A DNA stretch of 64,000 nt from Herbaspirillum aquaticum (GCF_002213425.1 NZ_NJGV01000010.1:1-64000); one strand, 5' to 3'; shown: positions 37,783 through 46,902, numbered from the stretch's first letter. The notes: generated by a model from the letters alone, not told the origin. Made by a program: numbers and translations.

Positions 37783-38076
37783 ATGACAATCCGCTGCATG
37801 CCGACGCTGTCCCTTGCGATGGTGGCCGCCCTGGCCGGCTGTGCCACCTCGCAACCGGTCACGCAGATCGACAAGGACACCTACCTGCTGGTGGCCAGTT
37901 CACGCTGGCATGGCAATGACGGCGTCGCCGCACAGGGATTGCAGCAGGCCGATGACTGGTGCCGTCAGCAGGGCCGCCGTGCGCGCATCATCGGCAGCGA
38001 GCGTTCGGAGGGCGTGATCGGCGTGATGCCGCCCAAGGTGATGCTTAGTTTCAAATGTGATCTTGTTCGCCAGTAG
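37783..38076 (+). CDS. Small putative lipoprotein
   Basis: Protein of 97 residues. The N-terminus MTIRCMPTLSLAMVAALAGCATSQ is a lipoprotein signal with lipobox LAGC. The mature part contains YLLVASSRWHGNDGVAAQGLQQADDWCRQQGRRARI and ends near SFKCDLV. The pattern of a short lipoprotein with two cysteines recalls small proteobacterial lipoproteins of unknown function. It has its own space between the ettA terminator and the next gene. No function is proposed. Confidence 0.7.
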   Translation: MTIRCMPTLSLAMVAALAGCATSQPVTQIDKDTYLLVASSRWHGNDGVAAQGLQQADDWCRQQGRRARIIGSERSEGVIGVMPPKVMLSFKCDLVRQ

Positions 38077-38306
38077 GCCGTCCCACGGCCCGGGAGTCGG
38101 CAGGAATCGGCCTGCGCGGGTAGAATCACGCCCTTGCCGCGCCCACAAGGCGCGTGATCGAGGATAGAGAAGAGGCCGCCACCGGACCCGGTGCACGAAG
38201 TCTCTCCGCCGCAGTGTGCGTCATCCGCGCAATGAACATAAAAAACGCGCCATCCCGGCATGATCGTCTTCATGCACGGGCCTGTATTCATCATTCATCC
38301 ATTGCC

Positions 38307-39221
38307 ATGCTTGCCACCATTACCCGCCTCTTTCCCGTGTGGGCGCTGCTGCTTTCCGCCGCTGCCTATTTCTCGCCGCCGACCTTCACGCCCATCGGCA
38401 AATACATCACCCAGTTGTTGACGCTCATCATGCTGACCATGGGCGTCACCCTCACCGTGGACGATTTCAAGCGCATCATCAAGCGCCCCGCACCGGTGGC
38501 TGCCGGCATCATCCTGCACTACCTGGTCATGCCGCTGGCCGCCTGGGTCATCGCCAAGGTGCTGCGCATGCCGCCCGATCTCACCGCCGGCATGGTGCTG
38601 GTGGGAAGCGTGGCCTCCGGCACCGCCTCCAATGTGATGATCTATCTCTCGCGCGGGGATGTCGCGCTGTCGGTCACGATCTCCACGCTCTCCGCGCTGG
38701 TATCGGTATTTGCCACGCCGATGCTCACCGAACTCTACGTGGATGCCTCCATCCACTTCGACGCCCACGCCATGCTGATGTCGATCGTGCAGATTGTGGT
38801 GGTCCCCATTGCGGTCGGCCTGGTGCTGAATCTTTTCGCGGGCAAGCTGATCCGCCGCATTGAGCCTTACCTGTCGCTGGTGTCGATGGTGGCCATCCTG
38901 CTGATCATCTCGGCGGTGGTCGCGGGCAGCCAGGCCAGCATCGCTTCGGTCGGCCTGGTGGTGCTGGTGGGCGTGATCCTGCACAACGGCCTGGGTTTGC
39001 TGGGCGGCTACTGGGGTGGCCGCCTGCTGGGCTTTGATGAGGCGGTCTGCCGCACGCTGGCCATCGAAGTCGGGATGCAGAATTCCGGGTTGGCGGCCGC
39101 CCTGGGCAAGCTGTATTTCACGCCGGTGGCGGCCTTGCCGGGCGCGCTGTTCTCGGTGTGGCACAACCTCTCGGGGTCGCTGCTGGCCGGCTACTGGCGC
39201 GGCCGTCCGCCGCGTGACTGA
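38307..39221 (+). CDS. Bile acid:sodium symporter family transporter (BASS/PanS-like)
   Basis: Membrane protein of 304 residues with about ten helices. [50 protein letters not shown] and [16 protein letters not shown] are the BASS signatures, the last two framing the crossover sodium site. Close relatives import ketopantoate (PanS) or bile-acid-like organic acids. Start at ATG 38307, since the first helix begins just after it. A strong terminator follows. Confidence 0.9.
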   Translation: MLATITRLFPVWALLLSAAAYFSPPTFTPIGKYITQLLTLIMLTMGVTLTVDDFKRIIKRPAPVAAGIILHYLVMPLAAWVIAKVLRMPPDLTAGMVLVGSVASGTASNVMIYLSRGDVALSVTISTLSALVSVFATPMLTELYVDASIHFDAHAMLMSIVQIVVVPIAVGLVLNLFAGKLIRRIEPYLSLVSMVAILLIISAVVAGSQASIASVGLVVLVGVILHNGLGLLGGYWGGRLLGFDEAVCRTLAIEVGMQNSGLAAALGKLYFTPVAALPGALFSVWHNLSGSLLAGYWRGRPPRD

Positions 39222-39254
39222 AGCGCGGTTGCAATGATGCAGCGCTGAATCCAG

Positions 39255-39286
39255 CGGCCCGCCTCGCCTTGAGGCGGGCCGTTTTC
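39255..39286 (+). terminator. Intrinsic terminator after the BASS transporter
   Basis: An 11-base-pair perfect stem (39255-39265 and 39271-39281) with a 5-base loop, followed by TTTT. Confidence 0.88.
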
Positions 39287-39368
39287 CTTGGTGCGCAGCG
39301 CAGCGCAAAAACTGATTACAATCCGCCATCACCGCACGTCCCATCCATCTCCATCAGGAGGGTTATTC

Positions 39369-39962
39369 ATGCAAAAACGCAAGTTCCTTGGCCTCGGTGC
39401 CTCGCTGCTGGCCGCGCCGGTCGCCTTGCCGGCACTGGCCGCCGACAAGAAACCTGGTGCTGCCGCAGGTCCGGTATTGCTCACGGTGACCGGCGACATC
39501 AGCAAAGCCAATCGCGGCCCGCTCGATCCGGCGCTGGACCAGATGATGGCCAAGCAGAAACTGGCTTTCGACCGTGCCCACACCTTCGATTTTGCCGCGC
39601 TCGCCGCGCTGCCTTCGGTGGAGATCCGTCCCACGCTGGAATACGATGGCCGCCGCCACAGCCTGCGCGGTCCGCTGCTCGCGGAGGTCTTGCGCGCCGT
39701 CGGTGGTCCCGCCACCGTGCAGAACTGCGCCCTGCGCGCAGTGGATGGCTATGCGGTGCTGGTCTCGGCCGAGGATATCGCCAAGTATCGCTTCATCATC
39801 GCCACCCACCTGGATGGCAAGCCCATCCCGCTGGGCGGACTCGGCCCGCTGTGGGCCGTGTATGACGCCGACAGCTTCCCCGAGATGAGCGCACGCCCCT
39901 TGCCGGAGCGCTTCGGCCAATGCCCCTGGGGCCTGTATCACATCGCCGTGCGCAAGGCCTGA
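39369..39962 (+). CDS. Exported molybdopterin-type oxidoreductase-fold protein
   Basis: Small exported protein of 197 residues. The signal MQKRKFLGLGASLLAAPVALPALA has a KRKFLG motif like a twin-arginine signal. The mature part looks like the sulphite-oxidase/molybdopterin-binding fold: LLTVTGDISKANRGPL at the start, YDGRRHSLRGPLLAEVLRAVG, and DGYAVLVSAEDIAKYRFIIAT. The conserved cofactor cysteine is not obvious, so it may be a cofactor-free relative. AGGAGG precedes the ATG. It is convergent with the acyl-CoA synthetase gene. Confidence 0.7.
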   Translation: MQKRKFLGLGASLLAAPVALPALAADKKPGAAAGPVLLTVTGDISKANRGPLDPALDQMMAKQKLAFDRAHTFDFAALAALPSVEIRPTLEYDGRRHSLRGPLLAEVLRAVGGPATVQNCALRAVDGYAVLVSAEDIAKYRFIIATHLDGKPIPLGGLGPLWAVYDADSFPEMSARPLPERFGQCPWGLYHIAVRKA

Positions 39963-39984
39963 GGCGATGTGATGGGGCGGCGCC

Positions 39985-41625
39985 TCAGACGTTGATGGCG
40001 CTGTCCGATTTCATGCGCTTGCGCAGTTCGAACTTCTGGATCTTGCCGGTGGACGTCTTGGGCAGCGGACCGAAGTAGATCGCCTTGGGCACCTTGAAAC
40101 CGGCCAGGTGGCCCCGGCAGAATTCGGTCAGCTCCGCCGCATCGATGTTGGCCCCCTCCTTGAGTTCGACGAAGGCGCAGGGCGTCTCTCCCCATTTCTC
40201 ATCCGGCTGCGCCACCACCGCTGCGGCCAGCACGGCTGGATGGCGATACAGCACGTCTTCCACTTCCACGCTGGAAATGTTTTCCCCGCCGGAGATGATG
40301 ATGTCCTTGCTGCGGTCCTTGATCTTGATGTAGCCGTCCGCATTCATCACACCGAGGTCGCCGGTATGGAACCAGCCCCCGGCAAAGGCTTCATGGGTGG
40401 CCTTGTCGTTCTTCAGGTAACCCTTCATGCAGATGTTGCCGCGGAACATGATCTCGCCGATCTCCTCGCCGTCGGCGGCGACCGGTTCCATGGTGTCCGG
40501 CGAGAGCACCGTGACCCCGCTCTGCAGGTGATAGCGCACGCCCTGGCGTGACTTCTGCACCGCGCGCTGGTCCACCGACAGCGTGCTCCATGCATCCTGT
40601 TCCGCACAGACGGCGGCCGGGCCATAGACTTCGGTGAGTCCATAGACATGGGTCAGCTCGAACTGCATCGCCTCCATCTTGGCCAGCACGGCCGCTGGCG
40701 GCGGCGCACCGGCCACCATCGCCTTGACCGGACCGCGGATGCCGGCGCGCCAGCCCTCGGGGGCATTGGCCAGCGCCGCATGAACGATAGGCGCGGCGCA
40801 GTAATGGGTGATGCCATGTTCGGCGATCAGGTCGAACACCAGCTTGGGGTCGAACTTGCGCAGGCACACGTTCACGCCCGCGCGGGCCGCCACGGTCCAC
40901 GGGAAGCACCAGCCATTGCAATGGAACATGGGCAGCGTCCACAGGTAGACCGGATGCTTGGGCAGGTCCCATTCGAGGATGTTGGAGACCGCATTCAAGG
41001 CCGCGCCGCGATGGTGATAGACCACGCCCTTGGGGTCGCCGGTGGTGCCGGAGGTGTAGTTGAGCGCAATGGCATCCCACTCGTCGGCGGGCCATTGCCA
41101 TTCGAATTCTTCATCGCCATCGGCCAGCAGGGCTTCGTATTCCAGGTGGCCGAAACGCTCGCCGGGCACCGGTGGCGGACCGAGCACGTCGAACACCTCG
41201 ACGATCTTGAGCGCCGGCAATTGCGTGCGCAACTGCTGTGCCAGCGCGGCGAACTCGCTGTCGATCAGCAGCACCTTGGCCTCGCCATGGCGCAGCATGA
41301 AGACGATGGACTCGGCATCGAGCCGGATGTTGAGTGCATTCAATACCGCACCGGCCATGGGCACGCCGAAGTGCGCCTCCACCATCGCCGGGGTATTGGG
41401 CAGCATGGCCGAGACCGTGTCGTTCTTGCCGATGCCAAGACCTTGCAGGGCACTGGCCAGGCGGCGCGTGCGGCGATAGGTCTGGTCCCAGTCCTGGCGC
41501 AATGCGCCATGGATGATGGCGGGACGCTGGCCATAGACGGCGGCGGCGCGCGCGATGAAATCGATGGGGGTGAGGGCCGCGTAATTGGCGGCGTTGCGGC
41601 CAAGGCCGGTGTCGAAATCTGCCAT
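39985..41625 (-). CDS. Acyl-CoA synthetase (AMP-forming, fatty-acid type)
   Basis: ANL-superfamily enzyme of 546 residues that activates a carboxylic acid to its CoA thioester through an acyl-AMP. The P-loop YTSGTTGDPKG, the VYGLTEVYGP block, the GWFHTGDLG motif and the catalytic Lys of PKTSTGKIQKFELR are all present. The type resembles medium-chain or 3-methylmercaptopropionyl-CoA ligases; the acyl chain cannot be decided. AAGGAG precedes the ATG. A MITE-like element lies between its start and the divergent Crp/Fnr gene. Confidence 0.9.
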   Translation of the reverse strand: MADFDTGLGRNAANYAALTPIDFIARAAAVYGQRPAIIHGALRQDWDQTYRRTRRLASALQGLGIGKNDTVSAMLPNTPAMVEAHFGVPMAGAVLNALNIRLDAESIVFMLRHGEAKVLLIDSEFAALAQQLRTQLPALKIVEVFDVLGPPPVPGERFGHLEYEALLADGDEEFEWQWPADEWDAIALNYTSGTTGDPKGVVYHHRGAALNAVSNILEWDLPKHPVYLWTLPMFHCNGWCFPWTVAARAGVNVCLRKFDPKLVFDLIAEHGITHYCAAPIVHAALANAPEGWRAGIRGPVKAMVAGAPPPAAVLAKMEAMQFELTHVYGLTEVYGPAAVCAEQDAWSTLSVDQRAVQKSRQGVRYHLQSGVTVLSPDTMEPVAADGEEIGEIMFRGNICMKGYLKNDKATHEAFAGGWFHTGDLGVMNADGYIKIKDRSKDIIISGGENISSVEVEDVLYRHPAVLAAAVVAQPDEKWGETPCAFVELKEGANIDAAELTEFCRGHLAGFKVPKAIYFGPLPKTSTGKIQKFELRKRMKSDSAINV

Positions 41626-41697
41626 GTCTGTCTCCTTACGGCGGGGATGAGGGGCGCGGCCTGTGCATTTTTTATCAGCCGCCTGTTATTTTCTGCA

Positions 41698-41967
41698 TAG
41701 GGCCTGTTCACATTAAATCTGCGAGTGCGAGAGGTCGCCAAGCGTTGACTGCCTAGGCGCAGCGACGCGCCGTGGTGGTGCCACGGCAAGGAGCTGCAAC
41801 AACGGCAGGCGACGCTTGGCGGCCTCTCCCGGAGGGTTGCCCCCAGGAGGCGTGCTGGCCGCGTTGCACGTCAGGGCTGGTGGCACCACCACCAGCCCTG
41901 ACGCGCGCCTTGCCAGCCCGCCTTCTGGGGGCAACGCATCTCGCAGATTTAATGTGAACAGGCCCTA
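41698..41967. mobile_element. MITE-like element with 28-base terminal inverted repeats
   Basis: The ends 41698-41725 and 41940-41967 are perfect 28-base inverted repeats. Reading inward they are TA, then GGGCCTGTTCACATTAAA; the outer TA on each side may be the duplicated target. No transposase frame lies inside. The interior is two large imperfect stem-loops: A, 41729-41745 with 41812-41828 (16 of 17), containing a 7-base-pair inner hairpin; B, 41836-41859 with 41912-41935 (22 of 24), enclosing a perfect 15-base-pair hairpin (41869-41883 and 41889-41903). Ends and size fit a non-autonomous element moved by a transposase that uses TA targets. Confidence 0.75.
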
Positions 41968-41994
41968 GGGTAGCACCGAAGCAGCCTTGCGCTT

Positions 41995-42010
41995 TGTCAT
42001 CACGACGACA
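41995..42010. promoter_or_regulatory. Candidate operator of the Crp/Fnr-type regulator, copy 1
   Basis: TGTCATCACGACGACA has the 5-N6-5 symmetry of Crp/Fnr-family sites. It lies 50 bases before the regulator's ATG. A second copy differing at only two positions lies just downstream of that gene. Confidence 0.45.
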
Positions 42011-42060
42011 AGGCTGACATGCGACAATGTTTGCCGTTTTCTTCCCCCTCTGACTATCCC

Positions 42061-42747
42061 ATGAGCAGCCCGATGGCGCAGCTTCTGCAGCAATACGACT
42101 GGTTCGCCGCGCTGGCCGGCGAGCATCGTGCGCTGGTCGCCGCCACCACCCAGTTGACGCGCTTTTCGGCCGATGCCTTCGTGGCCCGGCGCGGCGAACT
42201 CTCGCAATACTGGATCGGCGTCCATGAGGGCTTGATCAAGCTGGCCGTCTACAACATTGATGGCCGCAGCAGCACACTCTCGGGCGTGCCCGAGGGCGGC
42301 TGGTGCGGCGAGGGCAGCGTCATCAAGCGCGAGCCGCGCCGCTATGACGTCATCGCCATCCGGGCCTCGCAGATCCTGCTGGTGCCGGCCGATACCTTCC
42401 ACCGCCTCATGGCGGAGAGCCTGCCCTTCAACGCTTTCGTCATCGGCCAGTTGAACGAACGCATGGGCCAGTTCATCGCCACGGTCCAGAACGAGCGCTT
42501 GCTTGATGTCGACGCCCGCGTGGCCCAGGCCATTGCACAGCTGTTCCACCCGATGCTGTATCCGCGTACCTCCAAGGTGCTGGAACTGTCGCAGGAAGAG
42601 ATTGGCCTCTTGACCGGATTGTCACGCCAGCGCGTGAACCAGGCCATGCGCCACCTGGCCGAGCTGGGGCTGGTGGAAATTTCCTACCAGAGCATCCGCG
42701 TGGTCGATCTCGATGGCTTGCGTGCCTTCGGCATGGCCTCGCTGTGA
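42061..42747 (+). CDS. Crp/Fnr-family transcriptional regulator
   Basis: Regulator of 228 residues. An N-terminal cyclic-nucleotide-like beta barrel (about 15-130) includes FVARRGELSQYWIGVHEGLIKL. A dimer helix and a C-terminal winged helix with LSQEEIGLLTGLSRQRVNQAMRHLAELGLVEI follow. No Fnr-type cysteine cluster is present, so it is not an iron-sulphur oxygen sensor. The ligand is unknown. Start at ATG 42061 (MSSPMAQLL). It is divergent from the acyl-CoA synthetase and flanked by two copies of a 16-base near-palindrome that may be its binding site. Confidence 0.88.
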   Translation: MSSPMAQLLQQYDWFAALAGEHRALVAATTQLTRFSADAFVARRGELSQYWIGVHEGLIKLAVYNIDGRSSTLSGVPEGGWCGEGSVIKREPRRYDVIAIRASQILLVPADTFHRLMAESLPFNAFVIGQLNERMGQFIATVQNERLLDVDARVAQAIAQLFHPMLYPRTSKVLELSQEEIGLLTGLSRQRVNQAMRHLAELGLVEISYQSIRVVDLDGLRAFGMASL

Positions 42748-42753
42748 GCGGCC

Positions 42754-42769
42754 TGTCACCACGATGACA
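42754..42769. promoter_or_regulatory. Candidate operator of the Crp/Fnr-type regulator, copy 2
   Basis: TGTCACCACGATGACA matches copy 1 at 14 of 16 bases and has the outer symmetry TGTCA/TGACA. It lies 67 bases upstream of the AraC-like gene, which it may control. Confidence 0.45.
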
Positions 42770-42836
42770 GTCTGACGCAGGCTACCGGCTTAAGATCGGA
42801 CGAGCATTCCGGCTCTGACACTACATCGATTCATCC

Positions 42837-43499
42837 ATGGCCATCATCACCCACCATCACCTGCTGCTGCGTGAACTGCGTTTCGCCGCCCCGGCGCGGG
42901 TGCGGGTCTGGAAGGGGGCGGCCACCTTGAAGAGCGGGGGCGTAGCGGTCGAGCTGCAGGAGGGCGAAAGCTTCACGGTGCCGCCCTTCGTGCGTTTTTC
43001 CTGCCTCGCGCATCCGCGCGTGACGGCACAAGGCATGCGCCCCGCAGTCTGGTCGCTGGCGCTGGAGACCGAGGCCAGCGCCGACATGGAACGCGCCGCC
43101 GACACCAGCAAGCCCCACGCCCGCCGCCTTGCCGCCGCGATCTTTGCGCAGCCTGCCGCCGACTGGTGCGCCGAGCGCATCGCGCGCGACTGGCAGATTT
43201 CCACGGCCCGCCTGCGTGCCCTGCTGTTTGCCGAGGGCGAATCGCTGCGCAGCCTGGTGCGCGAGCAGCGCGTGGCCTGGGTGCTGGCGCAACTGGCGCG
43301 GATGGAAGATGCCGGCGCCAGTCCCGCTGCGGCCGGGTTTGCCTCGCTGTCGGCCTTGCAGCGCGCCTGCCAGGACCTGATCGGCCTGCCGTCCGGGATC
43401 GCCGGCCGCGCCCTGTCGCTGCTGAGCAGCCATCCCCGCCCGCCTGCCACGACGCAGGACGACCAGGCCCGCCAGCCGCGCTACCGCCCTTATTTCTGA
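42837..43499 (+). CDS. AraC-like helix-turn-helix protein
   Basis: Protein of 220 residues. The N-terminal half has a cupin-like pattern (RVRVWKGAATLKSGGVAVELQEGESFTVPPF). The C-terminal half looks like an AraC DNA-binding domain: WCAERIARDWQISTARLRALLFAEGESLRSLVREQR, then AAAGFASLSALQRACQDLIGL in place of the usual second helix pair. The second helix is degenerate. It probably regulates transcription; its targets are unknown. A Crp/Fnr operator candidate lies upstream. Confidence 0.7.
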   Translation: MAIITHHHLLLRELRFAAPARVRVWKGAATLKSGGVAVELQEGESFTVPPFVRFSCLAHPRVTAQGMRPAVWSLALETEASADMERAADTSKPHARRLAAAIFAQPAADWCAERIARDWQISTARLRALLFAEGESLRSLVREQRVAWVLAQLARMEDAGASPAAAGFASLSALQRACQDLIGLPSGIAGRALSLLSSHPRPPATTQDDQARQPRYRPYF

Positions 43500-43583
43500 G
43501 GCGGCTGCGGCCGGGTGGCGGCAAGTTTGCTACCATCTGCGCTTTCCCTCAATTCTGTGTGGCCCGGCCCGGGCTGATTTCTC

Positions 43584-44666
43584 ATGAGCAAGTTCTGGAG
43601 TCCCATCGTCAGCCGCCTGACGCCCTACACCCCCGGCGAACAACCCAAGATCGCGCGCCTGGTCAAGCTCAATACCAACGAGAGCCCGTATGGCCCGTCG
43701 CCGCTGGCCCTGCAGGCCATCGCGCGGGAGGTCAGCGACAGCCTGCGCCTGTACCCCAATCCCGACGCCGAACCCCTGAAGCTGGCCATCGCCCGCCGCC
43801 ATGCCGCCGACGGCATCAGCGCGCGCGAGGTATTCGTGGGCAACGGCTCCGACGAAGTGCTGGCGCACGCCTTCCAGGCCCTGCTGCAACATGGCAAGCC
43901 CATCCTGTTCCCGGACATCACCTACAGCTTCTATCCGACCTATGCCGGCCTGTACCAGGTCGACTATCGCGCCGTGCCGCTGGCCGAGGATTTCACCCTG
44001 CGCACCGAGGATTACCTCGGCCATGGCGATGCCATCGGCGGCATCATCTTCCCCAATCCCAATGCGCCGACCGGCTGCCTGCTGGGACTGGACGAAGTGG
44101 AGCGCATCCTGCAGGGCAATCCGGAGCGTGTGGTGGTGGTCGATGAGGCCTACATCGATTTTGGCGGCGAGAGCGCCATCCCGCTGGTGCAGCGCTATCC
44201 CAACCTGCTGGTGGTGCAGACCTTCTCCAAGTCGCGTGCGCTGGCCGGCATGCGGGTCGGTTTTGCGGTCGGCCATGCCGACCTGATCGATGCGCTGGAA
44301 CGCGTCAAGAACAGCTTCAACTCCTATCCGCTGGACCGCCCCGCCATTGCCGGTGCCACCGCCGCCATCGAGGACGAGGACTATTTCCGCAAGACCTGCG
44401 ACATGGTCATCGCCAGCCGCACCGCACTGGTGGCGCAGCTGGAGGCACTGGGTTTCGAGGTCCTGCCCTCGGCGGCCAACTTCGTCTTCGCCCGCCATCC
44501 ACAGCGCGATGCCGCCGAGCTGGCCGCTGCCTTGCGCAGTGACGGCATCATCGTGCGCCACTTCAAGAGCGAGCGCATCAAGCAGTTCCTGCGCATCACC
44601 ATCGGCACCGATGAGGATTGCGGCACGCTGGTGGAGGCATTGCGCCGCCATCTCGGCCAGCAGTAA
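43584..44666 (+). CDS. hisC: Histidinol-phosphate aminotransferase
   Basis: PLP-dependent aminotransferase of 360 residues for histidine synthesis: imidazole acetol phosphate plus glutamate gives histidinol phosphate. [13 protein letters not shown] opens the fold. FVGNGSDE, the [11 protein letters not shown] aspartate and the PLP lysine Lys216 in [14 protein letters not shown] follow. The C-terminal arginine lies in FLRITIGT. No other his gene is adjacent, so this is a stand-alone copy and may be a second HisC. It is convergent with an MFS gene. Confidence 0.93.
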   Translation: MSKFWSPIVSRLTPYTPGEQPKIARLVKLNTNESPYGPSPLALQAIAREVSDSLRLYPNPDAEPLKLAIARRHAADGISAREVFVGNGSDEVLAHAFQALLQHGKPILFPDITYSFYPTYAGLYQVDYRAVPLAEDFTLRTEDYLGHGDAIGGIIFPNPNAPTGCLLGLDEVERILQGNPERVVVVDEAYIDFGGESAIPLVQRYPNLLVVQTFSKSRALAGMRVGFAVGHADLIDALERVKNSFNSYPLDRPAIAGATAAIEDEDYFRKTCDMVIASRTALVAQLEALGFEVLPSAANFVFARHPQRDAAELAAALRSDGIIVRHFKSERIKQFLRITIGTDEDCGTLVEALRRHLGQQ

Positions 44667-44678
44667 GCACCACCCCAG

Positions 44679-44709
44679 CGGGCCGCGCCGGTGTTGGCCG
44701 CGCGGCCCG
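44679..44709. other. GC-rich hairpin between convergent genes
   Basis: CGGGCCGCGC (44679-44688) and GCGCGGCCCG (44700-44709) form a perfect 10-base-pair stem just after hisC. No U-tract follows on either strand, so intrinsic termination is doubtful. Confidence 0.4.
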
Positions 44710-44710
44710 A

Positions 44711-44819
44711 TGTGCAGAAAACGTCAAGTGCCTGCGGTGCGTCCCTCGCCCGTGCCCAGCGGCCTTTGCCGCCACGCCACCAGCGCCCCCGCCAGCAGCA
44801 TCAGTGCAGAAAACGTCAA
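44711..44819 (-). repeat. Two inverted-orientation copies of the 17-base repeat
   Basis: On the minus strand, TTGACGTTTTCTGCACA (44711-44727) and TTGACGTTTTCTGCACT (44803-44819) match the unit found in tandem at 29100-29171 over its first 16 bases. The first copy contains the stop codon of the MFS gene, the second lies inside its last codons. Confidence 0.7.
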
Positions 44820-45959
44820 GCCGCGTTGCAGGCCGCCGGCACCATCGGCGATCCAGCCGACGATGGACGGGCCGATGATCTGGCCCACGGCAAAGATGAT
44901 GGTGAAGGCACTGATGCCGGCCGGCCAATCTGCCGGCGGAAGGTTGTGACGCACCATGGCCGTGGTCGACGCCACGGCCGAGAGGAAGCAGCCGCCAAAC
45001 AGCAGCCCTGAGGCAAACACCGCCACCGGCGCGGCCGTCATGGCCGGCAGCAGCGTGGCCAGGCACAGCAGGCCGTTGAGGATGGCCAGCGACTGCCCGC
45101 CCCGGAAGCGGTCCAGCATGCGCGCCCAGATGCGCGAAGACGCAAAGGTCGCCGCCCCCAGCAGCGCAAAGAACAGCGTGATCCGCGCGGGTGCCATTCC
45201 TTCTTCCTTCAGCAGGGCGATGACGAAGGTCATGTAGCCGATATATCCCAGCCCGAAGAACAAATAACCGGTCAGCCCGAACAACAAACTGCGCGCACGC
45301 CAGGTCCCGCCTCCTGCCGCCTGCGCCGGGGAGGTCGGCATCAGCCGCGCAGGCAGCGTCATGACCAGGCTTGCCACCAGCGCCAGTGCGCCCAGCAGGA
45401 TCCACGCCCATTGCCAAGGATGGGGCGCGCCCTGGGCGGCGGCGGCCTCCATCACCGGTGGCACCAGCAGCGAGGCGGCCACGATGCCGATGCCGGTGCC
45501 GCCGTAATACAAGCCCAGCAGCAGGCCGGCGCGATGCGCATGCAAGGCCGCCAGCCGGCTCACCAGCAATCCGCCCGAGACGAAGATGAGCGCACTGGTC
45601 ACACCCGTTACTATCCGCAGCAGCAATTGCAGCAGCGTATCCGTGGTCAGCGCCGGCAGGAAGGACAGCAGGGCGGTGGCGAACGCGCCCGCGATCAGCA
45701 CGCGGTGCGCCTGATAGCGGCGCATCAGGCGCGGGGTCAGCAGCGCACCCAGCAGGTAGCCCAGGGCATTGCCGGTATTCATGCCGCCAGCGATGAGGTA
45801 AGGCCAGCCGAGGTCGCTGCGCATCGGGGCCAGCAGCAGGGCATAGGAGAAACGCGCCACGCCCAGCGCCACGGCCGTGCCCAGCGACAGGGCCAGGGCG
45901 GTCAGGATGGGATGGCGCAGGATGAAAGGCGAGGGCGCATGCGCGGCGTGCGGGGGCAT
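44724..45959 (-). CDS. MFS transporter, YbfB/YjiJ family
   Basis: Membrane transporter of 411 residues with twelve predicted helices. LGVARFSYALLLAPMRSDLGWPYLIAGGMNTGNALGYLLGAL is the YbfB/YjiJ N-terminal pattern. AGGAG precedes ATG 45959, which follows an upstream low-complexity stretch I exclude. The family substrate is unknown. Its last codons and stop lie inside copies of the 17-base repeat, so the C-terminus may have been altered by them. Confidence 0.85.
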   Translation of the reverse strand: MPPHAAHAPSPFILRHPILTALALSLGTAVALGVARFSYALLLAPMRSDLGWPYLIAGGMNTGNALGYLLGALLTPRLMRRYQAHRVLIAGAFATALLSFLPALTTDTLLQLLLRIVTGVTSALIFVSGGLLVSRLAALHAHRAGLLLGLYYGGTGIGIVAASLLVPPVMEAAAAQGAPHPWQWAWILLGALALVASLVMTLPARLMPTSPAQAAGGGTWRARSLLFGLTGYLFFGLGYIGYMTFVIALLKEEGMAPARITLFFALLGAATFASSRIWARMLDRFRGGQSLAILNGLLCLATLLPAMTAAPVAVFASGLLFGGCFLSAVASTTAMVRHNLPPADWPAGISAFTIIFAVGQIIGPSIVGWIADGAGGLQRGLTFSALMLLAGALVAWRQRPLGTGEGRTAGT

Positions 45960-46033
45960 GGAATGGCGTCTCCTGGCGGTCTTGTTGTGGTGTGGTGCCA
46001 GTGTAGCCGATGCGGTCAAACCGCTGCGCCGGG

Positions 46034-46633
46034 CTAGTTGGTGACCGGCCGCCAGTTGTGTTGCTGCACCACGTGCAGACAGGCATCCACCACCACGGGA
46101 TCGAGGCGAGACCCGCTTTGGCGCTGGATTTCTTCCAGCGCTACCGCCATGCCCAGTGACTTGCGGTAGGGGCGGTCGGCCGACATCGACTCGACGATGT
46201 CAGCCACGGTCAGGATGCGCGCCTCCAGCGGCAACGCATCGCCGCCGATGCCGCGCGGGTAGCCGCTGCCATCGAGGTACTCGTGGTGGCACCAGACGAT
46301 CTCGGCCAGGTTGAAGGGGAAGCTGATCTTGTTGAGGATTTCATAGCCGAACTGCACGTGCGTCTTGAGCACGCCGTATTCATCGGAGGTGATGCGGCCG
46401 GGCTTGGTCAGCAGCTCCAGCGGTATCCGGGCCTTGCCGATGTCGTGCACCTGGGCCGCCATGTGCAGCACGTCGATGCGTTCGGCCGGCAGGCCCAGGT
46501 GGCGGCCGATCATCACCGCCAGCTCGGCGGTCTGGTCCTCGTGATTGGGCGTATAGCCGTCAGTGAGCCGATGCAGGGCGATCAATGCATCGATGACTTC
46601 CTGGTAGATCTTGTTCGGTTCTGAAACTGGCAT
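46034..46633 (-). CDS. HD-GYP domain protein (probable c-di-GMP phosphodiesterase)
   Basis: Single-domain protein of 199 residues. The HD pair is in QVHDIGKARIPLELLTKPG, and the GYP part in WCHHEYLDGSGYPRGIGGDALPLEARILTVADIVESM. All metal and GYP residues of active HD-GYP enzymes are present. No receiver or sensor domain is attached. It would break down cyclic di-GMP, balancing cyclases such as the one at 21543-23264. AGGGA stands before ATG 46633; an upstream GTG would add 13 residues. Confidence 0.9.
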   Translation of the reverse strand: MPVSEPNKIYQEVIDALIALHRLTDGYTPNHEDQTAELAVMIGRHLGLPAERIDVLHMAAQVHDIGKARIPLELLTKPGRITSDEYGVLKTHVQFGYEILNKISFPFNLAEIVWCHHEYLDGSGYPRGIGGDALPLEARILTVADIVESMSADRPYRKSLGMAVALEEIQRQSGSRLDPVVVDACLHVVQQHNWRPVTN

Positions 46634-46902
46634 TCCTGTCCCTGCGTGATTGCAGCCGCTGGCAGCGTGCACGGTCGCTCAGAGGTGTTGCTCGTTGGAT
46701 AGTGGACAGGCGATGCGCCTGCCGTGAACCTTTGCAGGTTCCTTGGTCTCTGAATGAGCCCCCGCGAAGGGAGCCCCCGACCCGCTGGTCCGACGACGCA
46801 TGTGCATGCGTTTTCCCGGTTGTCGGATAATAGCGGTCTGCAATATTGAAACTCATTTCAGGAAAGAAATGATGTTGCGCAGTTTACATTCCTGACTGAT
46901 CG

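Larger units (their letters stand above)
41626..42060. other. Intergenic region holding the MITE-like element and an operator candidate
   Basis: This 435-base gap between divergent genes has no supported coding sequence. It is mostly the inverted-repeat element at 41698-41967, with the 16-base operator candidate at 41995-42010. The insertion may separate or replace part of an older divergent promoter. Confidence 0.6.

Noticed and set aside
44679-44709. The hairpin after hisC as an intrinsic terminator
   Set aside because: The stem is strong, but neither strand has a U-tract after it.
44596-46086. A 496-codon minus-strand frame overlapping the YbfB-like transporter
   Set aside because: It is a frame-shifted reading of the transporter gene, which itself has the proper helices, ribosome site and family motifs.
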